DNA of 64,000 bases from Salipiger bermudensis HTCC2601. Lineage in GTDB: Bacteria > Pseudomonadota > Alphaproteobacteria > Rhodobacterales > Rhodobacteraceae. A program made the translations under genes and the position numbers. Under the pieces are notes generated by a model that was not told where the DNA came from, searched no databases, and was given only the letters and a program-made list of their open reading frames with translations. The stretch spans positions 1,789,687 through 1,853,686 of the forward strand of contig NZ_DS022276.1 of the NCBI RefSeq assembly GCF_000153725.1. The letters run 5' to 3'. Each line of letters begins with the position of its first letter. Within the stretch, counting starts at the first letter, position 1. Positions 1 to 8,666 of the stretch are shown here, piece by piece.

Positions 1-540
1 CGCGGTGCCGCGCAGGCCGGAACCGTTGCTGCCGCCGGTCACGGTGGCGAGGCCGCCGAAGTTGTCACCGGGCTCGAGCAGGTCGCGGGCATCCTTGGTG
101 GTGTAGGCGAGCACGCCGCCAAGACCGCCGGGGCCGGCATCCGCCGGGGCGAGGCCTTCGCTGACCTCGACCGACTTGAGCAGCGACGGGTCGAGCAGCA
201 CGTTGCCGGTGTGGTGGAACGCGCCCTTGTTCTGGCGCGCGCCGTCGATGGTGACCGAGAGCAGCGACTCCTCGATGCCGTTCACCATGACCTTCTGGGC
301 CATCGCGGCGCCGCCGCTGACGGTGACCGAGGATTCGCCGGCGAAGACGTCTTTCACCGTGGCCGGGTTGCGGCTCTCGATCTCTTCCTCGGTGATCTGG
401 GTGTTGCCGAGCAGGCTCTGCGCCGCGGCGCCTTCGATCCGAAGCGTGCCGAGAAACAGCGAGTCGGCGTCCTGAGCCGAGGCGGTTCCGGCGCAGAATG
501 CCGTGGTCAGGAGCAGCAGCCCCTTGCTTTTGCTAAACAT
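1..540 (-). CDS. TonB-dependent heme/hemoglobin-type receptor, N-terminal part (runs off left edge)
   Basis: The reading frame is open from an ATG at 540 to the window edge (180 codons), so the C-terminal barrel is missing. The product begins with a Sec signal peptide (hydrophobic GLLLLTTAFCAG, likely cleavage after ASA). It continues into a plug domain with the sequences VNGIEESLLSVTIDGAR, SVEVSEGLAPADAGPGGLGG and LAYTTKDARDLL, as in TonB-dependent hemoglobin/transferrin/lactoferrin receptors. Such receptors sit in the outer membrane and import heme or heme iron with energy from TonB-ExbBD. The Shine-Dalgarno GAGGGA lies 7 bases before the ATG and inside one arm of an inverted repeat, listed separately. 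A Fur-family gene and cobQ lie upstream on the same strand. The heme-type assignment is from plug similarity only; another siderophore or cobalamin ligand is possible. Confidence 0.75.
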   Translation of the reverse strand, partial: MFSKSKGLLLLTTAFCAGTASAQDADSLFLGTLRIEGAAAQSLLGNTQITEEEIESRNPATVKDVFAGESSVTVSGGAAMAQKVMVNGIEESLLSVTIDGARQNKGAFHHTGNVLLDPSLLKSVEVSEGLAPADAGPGGLGGVLAYTTKDARDLLEPGDNFGGLATVTGGSNGSGLRGTA

Positions 541-544
541 TGTT

Positions 545-598
545 GGGTCCCTCACGTGACAGGCGCAGCCGTCGCTGGATTGCACGGGCGAGGGACCC
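545..598 (-). promoter_or_regulatory. Inverted repeat masking the Shine-Dalgarno of the TonB receptor
   Basis: Read on the minus strand, GGGTCCCTC (598-590) is perfectly complementary to GAGGGACCC (553-545), with 36 bases between them. The second arm contains the ribosome-binding site GAGGGA, and the ATG follows four bases later. If the leader folds this way, the ribosome-binding site is hidden. A possible promoter lies just upstream (TTGATC, 17 bases, TACTTC on the minus strand, about 660-632). Whether this is a real translational switch is inference. Confidence 0.5.
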
Positions 599-715
599 CC
601 CGCGCTGTCTGGCTGGCCATATTGCTGAGCGGAAGTAACTGACCGTTTTTGTCGGATCAATCTCCGGGGCGCGCGCACTGCGTGTCGGGCACGACGTTGT
701 GCTCTTTTTGTCTCG

Positions 716-2158
716 CTAGCGCGCCAGCGCGAGCAGGCCCGTCACGTCGAGATGGGCTTCCATGTGATCGGCCAGCCCGTCGAGCACCGCCTCGACCGTG
801 CTGTCGTAGCGGCCGGCGCTCTGCACCCCGAAACTGTTGAGCCACGCGGCGCGGAAGGCATCGTCGCGGAACATGCCGTGCAGGTAGCTGCCCGCGATGC
901 GGCCATTGGGGGTCGCCGCGCCCTCCGGCTCTCCCGCGACATGGGCGAAGGGGCGGGCGCGGTCTGGGCCGTCGCTGCGGCCGATATGGATCTCGTAGCC
1001 GAGGAACGCCCGGCCTGTCGCTGCATGGGTGGCGCGGGTCTCGGTAAGGCGCTTGTCGCTGGTCATCACCGTGTCGATCTCGAGCAGGCCGAGGCCCGGC
1101 GTGGTGCCGGGCGGCCCCTCGATGCCGTCGGGATCGGCGACGCTGCGGCCCAGCATCTGGTAGCCGCCGCAGATCCCGAGCACATGACCGCCGCGTCGCA
1201 CATGCGCGGCAAGGTCCACGTCCCAGCCCTGAGCGCGCAGAAAGGCGAGGTCGCCGCGGGTCGACTTGCTGCCGGGCAGGATCACCAGATCCGCGTCGCC
1301 GGGGATGGCGCGTCCGGGTCCCAGAATGGTGAGCCGCACGCCGGGCTCCTGCGCCAGCGGGTCGAGATCGTCGAAATTGGCGATCCGTGACAGCGCGAGG
1401 CAGACCACGTGCAACCCCTCGGTGCGGCGCGGGGTGTGGATGTCGACCGCGTCTTCGGCGGGCAGTTTCCACGCCTCCGGAAACCATGGCAGGGTGCCGA
1501 AACCGGGCCAGCCGGTGCGGGCCTCGATCATTCGGTAGCCATCGTCGAAGAGCCGGAGGTCGCCGCGGAAGCGGTTGATCAGGAAGCCTTTTACCATCGC
1601 CGCGTCGCCCGGGTCGAGCACCGCCTGCGTGCCGACGATCTGCGCGATGACGCCGCCCCGATCAATGTCGCCAGCGAGCACCACCGGCACTTGCGCGGCG
1701 CAGGCAAAGCCCATGTTGGCGATGTCGCGCGGGCGGAGATTGATCTCGGCCGGGCTGCCCGCGCCCTCGACGATCACCAGATCGTGCCGGGCGCTCAGCC
1801 GGGCGAAACTGTCGAGAACCGCGTCGAGAAGGCGGGGCTTCAGCGTGCCATAGTCGCGCGCCTCGCTGGTCGCGACCCGCTTGCCCTGCACCACCACCTG
1901 CGCGCCGGTGTCGGTCTGGGGCTTCAGCAAAACCGGATTCATGTCGCTGTGCGGCGCCAGCCCGCAGGCCAGCGCCTGCAGCGCCTGGGCGCGGCCAATC
2001 TCGCCGCCATCGGCGGTCACGGCGGCGTTGTTCGACATGTTCTGCGGCTTGAACGGCGCCACGTCGATGCCGCGCTTTCGGGCGGCGCGGCAGAGCCCCG
2101 CGACCAGCAGCGACTTGCCCACGTTGGAGCCGGTTCCCTGGATCATCAGCGCGGTCAT
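716..2158 (-). CDS. cobQ: Cobyric acid synthase CobQ
   Basis: A 480-residue glutamine-dependent amidotransferase that amidates four carboxyl side chains of adenosylcobyrinic acid a,c-diamide in cobalamin synthesis. The N-terminal ATP-binding half starts with the CobQ-type P-loop GTGSNVGKS (residues 8-16) and has [10 protein letters not shown] and [12 protein letters not shown]. The C-terminal class I glutaminase-like domain carries the nucleophile Cys330 in [10 protein letters not shown] and a His in SYLHGMF. Length is normal for the family. It starts 15 bases after the stop of the Fur-family gene, so the two are probably co-transcribed. No other cobalamin genes are in the window. Confidence 0.95.
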   Translation of the reverse strand: MTALMIQGTGSNVGKSLLVAGLCRAARKRGIDVAPFKPQNMSNNAAVTADGGEIGRAQALQALACGLAPHSDMNPVLLKPQTDTGAQVVVQGKRVATSEARDYGTLKPRLLDAVLDSFARLSARHDLVIVEGAGSPAEINLRPRDIANMGFACAAQVPVVLAGDIDRGGVIAQIVGTQAVLDPGDAAMVKGFLINRFRGDLRLFDDGYRMIEARTGWPGFGTLPWFPEAWKLPAEDAVDIHTPRRTEGLHVVCLALSRIANFDDLDPLAQEPGVRLTILGPGRAIPGDADLVILPGSKSTRGDLAFLRAQGWDVDLAAHVRRGGHVLGICGGYQMLGRSVADPDGIEGPPGTTPGLGLLEIDTVMTSDKRLTETRATHAATGRAFLGYEIHIGRSDGPDRARPFAHVAGEPEGAATPNGRIAGSYLHGMFRDDAFRAAWLNSFGVQSAGRYDSTVEAVLDGLADHMEAHLDVTGLLALAR

Positions 2159-2173
2159 CGGCGGGGACCCGGC

Positions 2174-2596
2174 TCAGGCGTCGGGCTTGCGGCGGGCGCG
2201 GATCAGCGTGTGCTGGCTGACGATCTCGTAGCCCAGCCGCGCCACCAGCTCGGCGCGCAGGCGGTTGATCTCGTCGCTGGTGATCTCGATCACCTCGCCG
2301 GTGTCGATGTCGACGAGGTGGTCATGATCGGCAGAGGGCATGACCTCGAAGCGCGCCGGCTCGTTCTCGAAGCTCAGGCGCTGGATCAGGCCGGCCTCCT
2401 CGAGCGCCGAGAGCGTGCGGTAGACAGTGGCGAAGGAGACCGAGCCGTCGATCTCGCGGGCGCGGGTAAAGACCTCGTCGGCATTGGGATGGTCCTGCGC
2501 CTGCATCAGGATCGACAGCACGCGCAGACGCTGCTGCGTCACGCGCAGCCCCGCGGCGCGCAGCGCCTCGGCGAAGTCGGTTGTTTCCGCAGTCAT
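2174..2596 (-). CDS. Fur-family metalloregulator (Fur/Mur-like)
   Basis: A 140-residue DNA-binding repressor of the Fur superfamily. The N-terminal winged helix contains VTQQRL and the recognition segment SFATVYRTLSALEEAGL (about residues 53-69). The dimerisation part has DHDHLVDIDTGEVIEI (about 90-105), the signature of Fur/Mur rather than Irr, whose HxH motifs and downstream sequence differ. The CxxC zinc site seen in many Fur proteins is absent, as is common in alphaproteobacteria, where this type may sense Fe or Mn. It precedes cobQ by 15 bases. Which metal it senses cannot be told from the sequence. Confidence 0.85.
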   Translation of the reverse strand: MTAETTDFAEALRAAGLRVTQQRLRVLSILMQAQDHPNADEVFTRAREIDGSVSFATVYRTLSALEEAGLIQRLSFENEPARFEVMPSADHDHLVDIDTGEVIEITSDEINRLRAELVARLGYEIVSQHTLIRARRKPDA

Positions 2597-3004
2597 GCGA
2601 CCTGTCCGTTGCCCTGAATGGCCCTCTTGGTATCGCCGCCGCGCGGGGCTTGCAAGAAAAGGCCGGACGCCGTGCGGTGATTCGCAGCCTCAGCCCGTGG
2701 CCGGGGCCGCCCCGGACGGGCAGGGCGTGCGGCGTTGGCACAAAATCGCATGTCGCAAAGCTGCGCCGATGCGCCGGTTTCGAGCCCGTATCGCGACCCG
2801 CGATTTCCTTCAGGAAACGCCTGTTTCGCATGGGAGGCGGCGGTTTCCCGGGCGGCGCATTCGGCGCTGGAGCCGGGGCCGCCGCCACGAAATCTCACGC
2901 AATCGGCAGAAAGATTCGCTTGCTTTGTCGGGTCGGGGGGCGTAGCTCCAGCGGCGGGACACCCCTCCCCAACGAGGGGCATCTATCTGGAAGGTTAGGC
3001 AGAT
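2597..3004. other. Intergenic region between the Fur-family gene and serC
   Basis: About 400 bases without a convincing gene. It separates two divergent genes and should hold both promoters. The only structured part I can point to is the stretch next to serC (2962-3004, listed separately). Short open frames here have no recognisable protein signature and are left out. Confidence 0.6.
2962..3004 (+). promoter_or_regulatory. Candidate serC leader RNA (two small hairpins at the serC start)
   Basis: CCCCTC (2962-2967) pairs with GAGGGG (2974-2979). Immediately after, ATCT (2981-2984) can pair with AGAT (3001-3004), which puts the ribosome-binding site GGAAGG (2989-2994) in the loop and ends the stem exactly at the ATG (3005). 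A conserved leader called the serC motif is known before serC-serA operons of alphaproteobacteria; position and layout suggest this may be it. I could not compare it with the covariance model. Confidence 0.45.
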
Positions 3005-4159
3005 ATGGCTACCAAGCACCCGTCCACGCGGCCGGCAAACCCGCGTTTTTCTTCTGGCCCCTGTGCCAAGATCCCCCAGTATTCCCTGGATATGCTCGCC
3101 GACGCTCCGCTCGGCCGCTCGCACCGTGCCAAGGTCGGCAAGGACAAGCTGAAAGCGGCCATCGAGGGCACCCGCGAGATCCTGGGCATCCCCGCAGACT
3201 ACAAGATCGGCATCGTGCCGGCCTCCGACACCGGCGCCGTTGAAATGGCGATGTGGTCGATGCTCGGCGCCCGCAAGGCGACCATGGTGGCGTGGGAAAG
3301 CTTCGGCTCGGGCTGGGTCACCGACGTGGTCAAGCAACTCAAGATCGACGCCGACGTGAAGACCGCCGAGTATGGCGAGATCGTCGACTTCGCCGAGATC
3401 GACTTCGACACCGACGTCGTCTTCACCTGGAACGGCACCACCTCCGGCGTGCGCGTGCCGAACGGCGACGCGATCCCCGCCGACCGCGAGGGCCTGACGA
3501 TCTGCGACGCCACCTCGGCGGCCTTCGCGCAGGACCTGCCGTGGGACAAGCTCGACGTGACCACCTTCTCCTGGCAGAAGGTGATGGGCGGCGAAGCGGC
3601 TCATGGCATGCTGATCCTCAGCCCGCGCGCCGTCGAGCGTCTGGAAAGCTACACCCCCGCCTGGCCGCTGCCGAAGATCTTCCGCCTGACCAAGGGCGGC
3701 AAGCTGATCGACGGCATCTTCACCGGCGCGACGATCAACACGCCCTCCATGCTGGCGGTCGAGGATTACCTCGTGGCGCTCGAGTGGGCCCGCAAGGTTG
3801 GTGGCCTGCCGGAGCTGATGAAGCGCGCCGACACCAACGCCAAGGTGCTTTGGGATTTCTGCGACCGCAACGACTGGATTGCCAACCTGGCAGTGGATCC
3901 GGCGACGCGCTCGAACACCAGCGTGTGCCTCAAGTTCACCGATGACCGCATCCAGGACGGCGCGGCCTTCGCCAAGGCGGTGGCCAAGAAGCTCGAGGAT
4001 TACAACGCCGCCTATGATGTCGGCGCGTATCGCGATGCGCCTGCCGGCCTGCGCGTGTGGTGCGGTGCCACCGTCGAGGCGTCGGATGTCGAGGCGCTGA
4101 CCCTCTGGCTCAAGTGGGCTTTCGAGGACGTGCTCGAAGCGCAGACCGCGACCGCGTGA
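3005..4159 (+). CDS. serC: Phosphoserine aminotransferase SerC
   Basis: A 384-residue PLP enzyme that converts 3-phosphohydroxypyruvate and glutamate to phosphoserine and 2-oxoglutarate, the second step of serine synthesis. It opens with [11 protein letters not shown], the family start, and has the PLP lysine Lys192 in [18 protein letters not shown] and the C-terminal [10 protein letters not shown] agree with the alphaproteobacterial type. The ATG has GGAAGG ten bases upstream. serA, the preceding step of the pathway, follows on the same strand after a 114-base gap with a hairpin, so the two form an operon. Confidence 0.97.
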   Translation: MATKHPSTRPANPRFSSGPCAKIPQYSLDMLADAPLGRSHRAKVGKDKLKAAIEGTREILGIPADYKIGIVPASDTGAVEMAMWSMLGARKATMVAWESFGSGWVTDVVKQLKIDADVKTAEYGEIVDFAEIDFDTDVVFTWNGTTSGVRVPNGDAIPADREGLTICDATSAAFAQDLPWDKLDVTTFSWQKVMGGEAAHGMLILSPRAVERLESYTPAWPLPKIFRLTKGGKLIDGIFTGATINTPSMLAVEDYLVALEWARKVGGLPELMKRADTNAKVLWDFCDRNDWIANLAVDPATRSNTSVCLKFTDDRIQDGAAFAKAVAKKLEDYNAAYDVGAYRDAPAGLRVWCGATVEASDVEALTLWLKWAFEDVLEAQTATA

Positions 4160-4166
4160 TCCGCAA

Positions 4167-4187
4167 GGGTGGGCGATGCGCCCACCC
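4167..4187 (+). other. Intercistronic hairpin between serC and serA
   Basis: GGGTGGGCG and CGCCCACCC form a perfect 9-base-pair stem with a three-base loop, eight bases after the serC stop. No T-run follows, so it is not a typical terminator. It may mark an mRNA processing or stability point that lets serC and serA be expressed at different levels. Confidence 0.5.
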
Positions 4188-4273
4188 GACCCCCAAAAGA
4201 ATACCTGAATGACAGTGCGGAGCGGGCCCGAGCGTCCACCGCTTTCTCTCATCATATCCAAAGGACAAGCCCA

Positions 4274-5869
4274 ATGGCCCCCAAGGTTCTCGTTTCCGAC
4301 AAGCTTTCCGAAACCGCCGTCCAGATCTTCCGCGACCGCGGCATCGACGTCGATTTCATGCCGGATCTCGGCAAGGACAAGGACAAGCTCGCCGAGGTGA
4401 TCGGCCAGTATGACGGCCTCGCCATTCGCTCGGCCACCAAGGTGACCCCGACCATCCTCGAGCACGCCACCAACCTCAAGGTCGTCGGCCGCGCCGGCAT
4501 CGGCACCGACAATGTCGACAAGGAAGCCGCGTCCAAGAAGGGCGTGATCGTGATGAACACGCCGTTCGGCAACATGATCACCACCGCCGAGCACGCCATT
4601 GCGATGATGTTCGCCGTGGCCCGCCAGATCCCCGCCGCCGACGCCTCGACCCAGGCCGGCAAGTGGGAGAAATCCAAGTTCATGGGCACCGAGCTTACCG
4701 CCAAGACCCTCGGCGTGATCGGCGCCGGCAATATCGGCGGCATCGTCTGCGACCGCGCCCGCGGCCTGAAGATGAAGGTCGTGGCCTACGATCCGTTCCT
4801 GTCGGAAGAGAAGGCCGCCCAGATGCAGGTCGAGAAGGTCGAGCTCGATGAGCTGCTGCGCCGCGCCGACTTCATCACCCTGCACGTGCCGCTGACCGAT
4901 GGCACCCGCAACATCCTCTCGAAGGAGAACCTCGAGAAGACCAAGAAGGGCGTGCGCATCATCAACTGTGCCCGCGGCGGTCTCGTCGACGAAGCCGCTC
5001 TGGCCGAGCTGATCAAGTCGGGCCACGTGGCCGGCGCCGCCTTCGACGTGTTCGCCGAGGAACCGGCCAAGGAGAACCCGCTCTTCGGTCTGCCGAACGT
5101 GGTCTGCACGCCGCACCTCGGCGCCTCGACCACCGAGGCGCAGGAAAACGTCGCCCTGCAGGTGGCCGAGCAGATGTCGGACTACCTGCTCACCGGCGCC
5201 GTCAGCAACGCCCTCAACATGCCGTCGGTGACCGCCGAGGAAGCCAAGGTCATGGGCCCGTGGATCAAGGTGGCCGAGCATCTCGGCGGCTTCATCGGCC
5301 AGATGACCGAAGAGGCGGTGAAGGCGATCAACATCACCTATGACGGCGAGGCCGCCACGATGAACCTCGAGGCGCTGAACTGCGCGCTGATCGCGGGCAT
5401 CATGAAGGCCAGCAGCCCCGAGGTGAACATGGTCTCCGCGCCGGTCATCGCCAAGGAGCGCGGCATTCAGATCGCCACCACCCGTCAGGAACAGTCCGGC
5501 GTGTTCGAGGGCTACATCAAGGTCGCCGTGACCACCGAGAAGCGCGAGCGCTCGATTGCCGGCACCGTGTTCTCGGATGGCAAGCCGCGCTTCATCCAGA
5601 TCAAGGGCATCAACATCGATGCCGAGGTCGGCGAGCACATGCTCTACACCACCAACGAGGACGTGCCGGGCATCATCGGCAAGCTCGGCACCATGCTGGG
5701 CGAGCACAAGGTCAACCTCGCCAACTTCACCCTCGGCCGGTCGGCGCAGGGCGGCGAGGCGATCGCCATCGCCTATCTTGACGAGGCCATGGACGCGTCG
5801 GTGGTCGATGCGCTCAAGGCGACCGGCCTGTTCCGCCAGGTGAAGCCGCTCGAGTTCGACGTGGTCTGA
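4274..5869 (+). CDS. serA: D-3-phosphoglycerate dehydrogenase SerA
   Basis: A 531-residue NAD-dependent dehydrogenase that oxidises 3-phosphoglycerate to 3-phosphohydroxypyruvate, the first step of serine synthesis. The NAD-binding Rossmann motif GAGNIGG is at residues 150-156. Catalytic residues are Arg234 (NCARGG), a Glu near 263 (FAEEP) and His281 (CTPHLG). The intervening domain of the long-type enzyme and a C-terminal ACT domain (about 455-531, VPGIIGKLGTMLGEHKVNLANF) follow; the ACT domain suggests serine feedback. The frame is open further upstream, but the ATG at 4274 has AAGGAC before it and gives the family's usual start. A strong terminator follows. Confidence 0.97.
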   Translation: MAPKVLVSDKLSETAVQIFRDRGIDVDFMPDLGKDKDKLAEVIGQYDGLAIRSATKVTPTILEHATNLKVVGRAGIGTDNVDKEAASKKGVIVMNTPFGNMITTAEHAIAMMFAVARQIPAADASTQAGKWEKSKFMGTELTAKTLGVIGAGNIGGIVCDRARGLKMKVVAYDPFLSEEKAAQMQVEKVELDELLRRADFITLHVPLTDGTRNILSKENLEKTKKGVRIINCARGGLVDEAALAELIKSGHVAGAAFDVFAEEPAKENPLFGLPNVVCTPHLGASTTEAQENVALQVAEQMSDYLLTGAVSNALNMPSVTAEEAKVMGPWIKVAEHLGGFIGQMTEEAVKAINITYDGEAATMNLEALNCALIAGIMKASSPEVNMVSAPVIAKERGIQIATTRQEQSGVFEGYIKVAVTTEKRERSIAGTVFSDGKPRFIQIKGINIDAEVGEHMLYTTNEDVPGIIGKLGTMLGEHKVNLANFTLGRSAQGGEAIAIAYLDEAMDASVVDALKATGLFRQVKPLEFDVV

Positions 5870-5897
5870 TCCCCGGATTGCCAGGGCAACCATCGCG

Positions 5898-5922
5898 ACG
5901 CCGCCCCTCGGGGCGGCGTTTT
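5898..5922 (+). terminator. Rho-independent terminator of serC-serA
   Basis: ACGCCGCCCC (5898-5907) is complementary to GGGGCGGCGT (5910-5919) and is followed by a T-run ending at 5922. It lies 28 bases after the serA stop. Confidence 0.85.
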
Positions 5923-6033
5923 GCGTGATGGGGCAGAGGGGGAGGGCGCGAACAGCGCTAACATTTTCCGGAGGCCCGGTTGCGCTGCGCTGCGGCAGAC
6001 GGCATCTAGATGGGGACGAAAAGGACTGACATC

Positions 6034-6753
6034 ATGCAACCCATCTTCGCGATCGGCGACATTCACGGCCAGATCGACGAGCTTATCAAGGCGCTGGAAC
6101 TGACCCTCAAGGACGAGGCTGCCGGCGCGCCCATCGTGTTTCTCGGAGATTTCGTTGATCGTGGCCCGGACAGCCGGGGCGTGATCGACTTCCTCATGGA
6201 GGGGCAGGCCGAGGGCCAGCCCTGGACCTGCATCATGGGCAACCATGACCGTTTCCTGCTGCGCTATCTCGAGAACCCCGTCTATCAGGATCCGCAGGTC
6301 AGCCGGCCGCTGCTCTATACCGATCCGCCGATCGGTGGCGACAAGACGCTGGCTTCCTACGGGGTCGACATGGACGAGCGCCGCAAGGCCGAGGAGATAC
6401 ATGCCGACGCGCTCGAGGCGGTTCCGCAGGCGCATCGCGACTGGATCGCCGCGCTGCCGCGGATGCACGAGACCGAGGAGCAGATCTTTGTCCATGCCGG
6501 CCTGCGCCCGGGCGTGGCGCTCGACGAGCAGGTCGAGGACGACCTGCTCTGGATCCGCAAGCCGTTCCTCGAGCACACGGGCGATTTCGGTCGGCTCGTG
6601 GTGCACGGCCATACCGCGCTCGACCTGCCGCAGCTCTATCCGAACCGGCTCAACATGGATGGCGGTGCGGGCTATGGTCGCCCGCTCTACCCGGCGGCGC
6701 TACTGGGCCGCGACGCCTTCCTTCTCGGTCCCTTCGGGCGCGTCCGGCTTTAG
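6034..6753 (+). CDS. Metallophosphoesterase of the PP2A/ApaH type
   Basis: A 239-residue calcineurin-like phosphatase. The metal-binding motifs are in the family order: GDIHG (residues 8-12), GDFVDRG, GNHD and, near the C-terminus, VHGHT. This is the layout of bacterial Ser/Thr protein phosphatases and diadenosine-tetraphosphate hydrolases; the substrate is not determined by sequence. An ATG at 6010 is in frame, but AAAAGGA lies nine bases before the ATG at 6034 and the family starts with a residue or two before the first strand. Its last 54 bases overlap the end of the convergent SulP gene. Confidence 0.85.
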   Translation: MQPIFAIGDIHGQIDELIKALELTLKDEAAGAPIVFLGDFVDRGPDSRGVIDFLMEGQAEGQPWTCIMGNHDRFLLRYLENPVYQDPQVSRPLLYTDPPIGGDKTLASYGVDMDERRKAEEIHADALEAVPQAHRDWIAALPRMHETEEQIFVHAGLRPGVALDEQVEDDLLWIRKPFLEHTGDFGRLVVHGHTALDLPQLYPNRLNMDGGAGYGRPLYPAALLGRDAFLLGPFGRVRL

Positions 6754-8472
6754 GGCGCACCACGCGTCATACTGCGACAGGAACACCCGGCCCGAGAGAT
6801 CGTGCAGGAAGTGCGAGCGTTGCAGCCGGTCCATCACCGGACCCTTCACCTCGGTGAGGTGCAGGGTGATGTTCTGCTCGGCGAGGCGGCGGTTCAGCTC
6901 CTCCAGCGTCTCGAGCGCGCTGTGGTCGACCTCGTTCACGGCGGGGAACATCAGCACCACGTGGTCGAGCTTTTCGCATTCCGCCACCCGCTCGAGCACG
7001 TAGTCTTCGAGGAAACGGGCGTTGACGAAGTAGAGGCTCTCGTCCACGCGCAGGGTCAGCACGCCGGGCAGGGTCTCGACCTTGTGGCGCAACACGTTGC
7101 GGAAGTGCTGCGTGCCCGGCACCAGCCCGACCTCGGCCACGTGCGGCTTCGAGGTCTTGTAGAGGTGCAGGAAGATCGACAGCAGCACCCCCGCCGAGAC
7201 GCCGACCTCGACGCCGACCAGCAGGGTCAGCACGATGGTGGCGGTGACGGCGGTGAAGTCGACCTTGGAATAGCCCCAGGTCTTCTTCAGGATCGAGAAG
7301 TCGACAAGGCTCAGCACGGCGACGATGATGGTGGCGGCTAGTGTCGCCTTGGGCAGGAAGAACAGCAGCGGCGTGAGCACCAGAGTCGCGATGCCGATGC
7401 CGACGGCGGTATAGGCACCCGCGGCGGGGGTCTCGGCGCCGGCGTCGAAATTCACCACCGAGCGCGAGAAGCCTCCGGTGACCGGGAAGCCGCCCGAGAT
7501 CGCAGAGGCGATATTCGAGGTGCCGAGGCCGATCAGCTCCTGGTCCGGGTCGATGCGCTGGCGCCGCTTGGCGGCCAGCGTCTGGGCGACCGAGACCGAC
7601 TCGACGAAGCCGATGATCGAGATCAGCACCGCGGGCAGCAGCAGCGTCTGCCACATCGAAAGGTCGAAGGACGGGGCCGAGAGCGGCGGCAAGCCGGTGG
7701 GCACCTCGCCCACCAGCCGCACACCGTGATCACCGAGGCCGAAGGCCCAGGCGACAAGCGTGGTCACAACCACCGCCGCGACCGGGCCGGCCTTGGCGAA
7801 GATGTCGGCCATGCGCGGTCCGAGGCCCGCCTTGCGCAGCAGCGGCTTCAGGCCCTTGCGGACCCAGAACAGGAACGCGGTGGCCGAGACGCCGATCACC
7901 AGCGTGATCAGGTTGGTCTCGCCGATATGCTCGAAGATCGAGATCACCAGCTCGACCAGCGTGTGGCCGCCCGCGTCGATGCCGAAGATATGCTTGAGCT
8001 GCGAGGCGGCGATCAGCACGCCCGAGGCGGTGATGAAGCCCGCGATCACCGGGTGCGACAGGAAATTGGCAAGAAAGCCCAGCTTCAGCATGCCGAGCAG
8101 TGTCAGGAACACGCCCGAGATGAAGGCGAGCGTGATCGCGGCAAGCGCGATGTCGCCGGGCGTGGACAGCCCGAGCTGTCCGATGGCCGCCGCGGTCATC
8201 AGCGAGACCACCGCCACCGGGCCCACCGCCAGCGCCCGCGAGGTGCCGAAGATGGCATAGGCCACCAGCGGCAGGATCGAGGCGTAGAGCCCCATCTCGG
8301 CGGGCAGGCCGGCGAGCAGCGCGTAGGCCAGCGATTGCGGGATCAGCATGATCGTCACGATCACCGCCGCGACGAGATCCGAGGTCGCGGTGTCGCGGTT
8401 GTAGACCCGCGCCCAGGTCAGGATCGGGAGATAGCGGAAGAGCGTCTCGCGGGTGGGGCGGGGCATGGTCAT
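6700..8472 (-). CDS. SulP-family anion permease with STAS domain
   Basis: A 590-residue inner-membrane transporter with about 11-12 hydrophobic segments and a cytoplasmic STAS domain (from about residue 440). IPQSLAYALLAGLP near residue 45 is the SulP signature. The family moves sulfate, bicarbonate or other anions; the substrate here is unknown. The STAS part includes LMFPAVNEVDHSALETLEEL. A promoter with an SqrR-type operator lies upstream (8537-8564), and the next gene upstream is a sulfide:quinone reductase fusion, so export of sulfite or sulfate formed from sulfide is a reasonable inference. Its 3' end overlaps the convergent phosphatase gene by 54 bases. Confidence 0.88.
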   Translation of the reverse strand: MTMPRPTRETLFRYLPILTWARVYNRDTATSDLVAAVIVTIMLIPQSLAYALLAGLPAEMGLYASILPLVAYAIFGTSRALAVGPVAVVSLMTAAAIGQLGLSTPGDIALAAITLAFISGVFLTLLGMLKLGFLANFLSHPVIAGFITASGVLIAASQLKHIFGIDAGGHTLVELVISIFEHIGETNLITLVIGVSATAFLFWVRKGLKPLLRKAGLGPRMADIFAKAGPVAAVVVTTLVAWAFGLGDHGVRLVGEVPTGLPPLSAPSFDLSMWQTLLLPAVLISIIGFVESVSVAQTLAAKRRQRIDPDQELIGLGTSNIASAISGGFPVTGGFSRSVVNFDAGAETPAAGAYTAVGIGIATLVLTPLLFFLPKATLAATIIVAVLSLVDFSILKKTWGYSKVDFTAVTATIVLTLLVGVEVGVSAGVLLSIFLHLYKTSKPHVAEVGLVPGTQHFRNVLRHKVETLPGVLTLRVDESLYFVNARFLEDYVLERVAECEKLDHVVLMFPAVNEVDHSALETLEELNRRLAEQNITLHLTEVKGPVMDRLQRSHFLHDLSGRVFLSQYDAWCALKPDAPEGTEKEGVAAQ

Positions 8473-8536
8473 GAAAGCTGTCCTGCGGATCGGTGGCAGA
8501 GAAGGCGCCCGGGGAGAGTCGCCCTGTTGGCGCTAG

Positions 8537-8564
8537 ATATATTCAATAGATAGAATTTGTGAAG
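8537..8564 (-). promoter_or_regulatory. SulP promoter with SqrR-type operator ATTC-N8-GAAT
   Basis: ATTC at 8542-8545 and GAAT at 8554-8557 are separated by exactly eight bases. On the minus strand a -35-like TTCACA (8564-8559) and a -10-like TATATC (8542-8537) are 16 bases apart, so the operator fills the spacer. ATTC-N8-GAAT is the consensus reported for the sulfide-responsive ArsR-type repressor SqrR of Rhodobacter capsulatus. Promoter elements are read by eye; binding is inferred. Confidence 0.65.
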
Positions 8565-8666
8565 AGGGGAAATGGAATAACCGGGTCACGGTTCCTCGAT
8601 AGGAGGGAAATCGGCCCCGGATCAAGTCCGGAGCCGGAAAGCTGTTCTTTGGGCGTCCGGCGCGGC

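Noticed and set aside
541-715. Cobalamin riboswitch between cobQ and the TonB receptor
   Set aside because: No B12-box or the other conserved riboswitch segments could be found in the leader.
2810-5893. Open frame of about 1000 codons on the minus strand opposite serC and serA
   Set aside because: It is a shadow of the codon bias of serC and serA; composition is His/Leu/Gly/Asp-rich without motifs.
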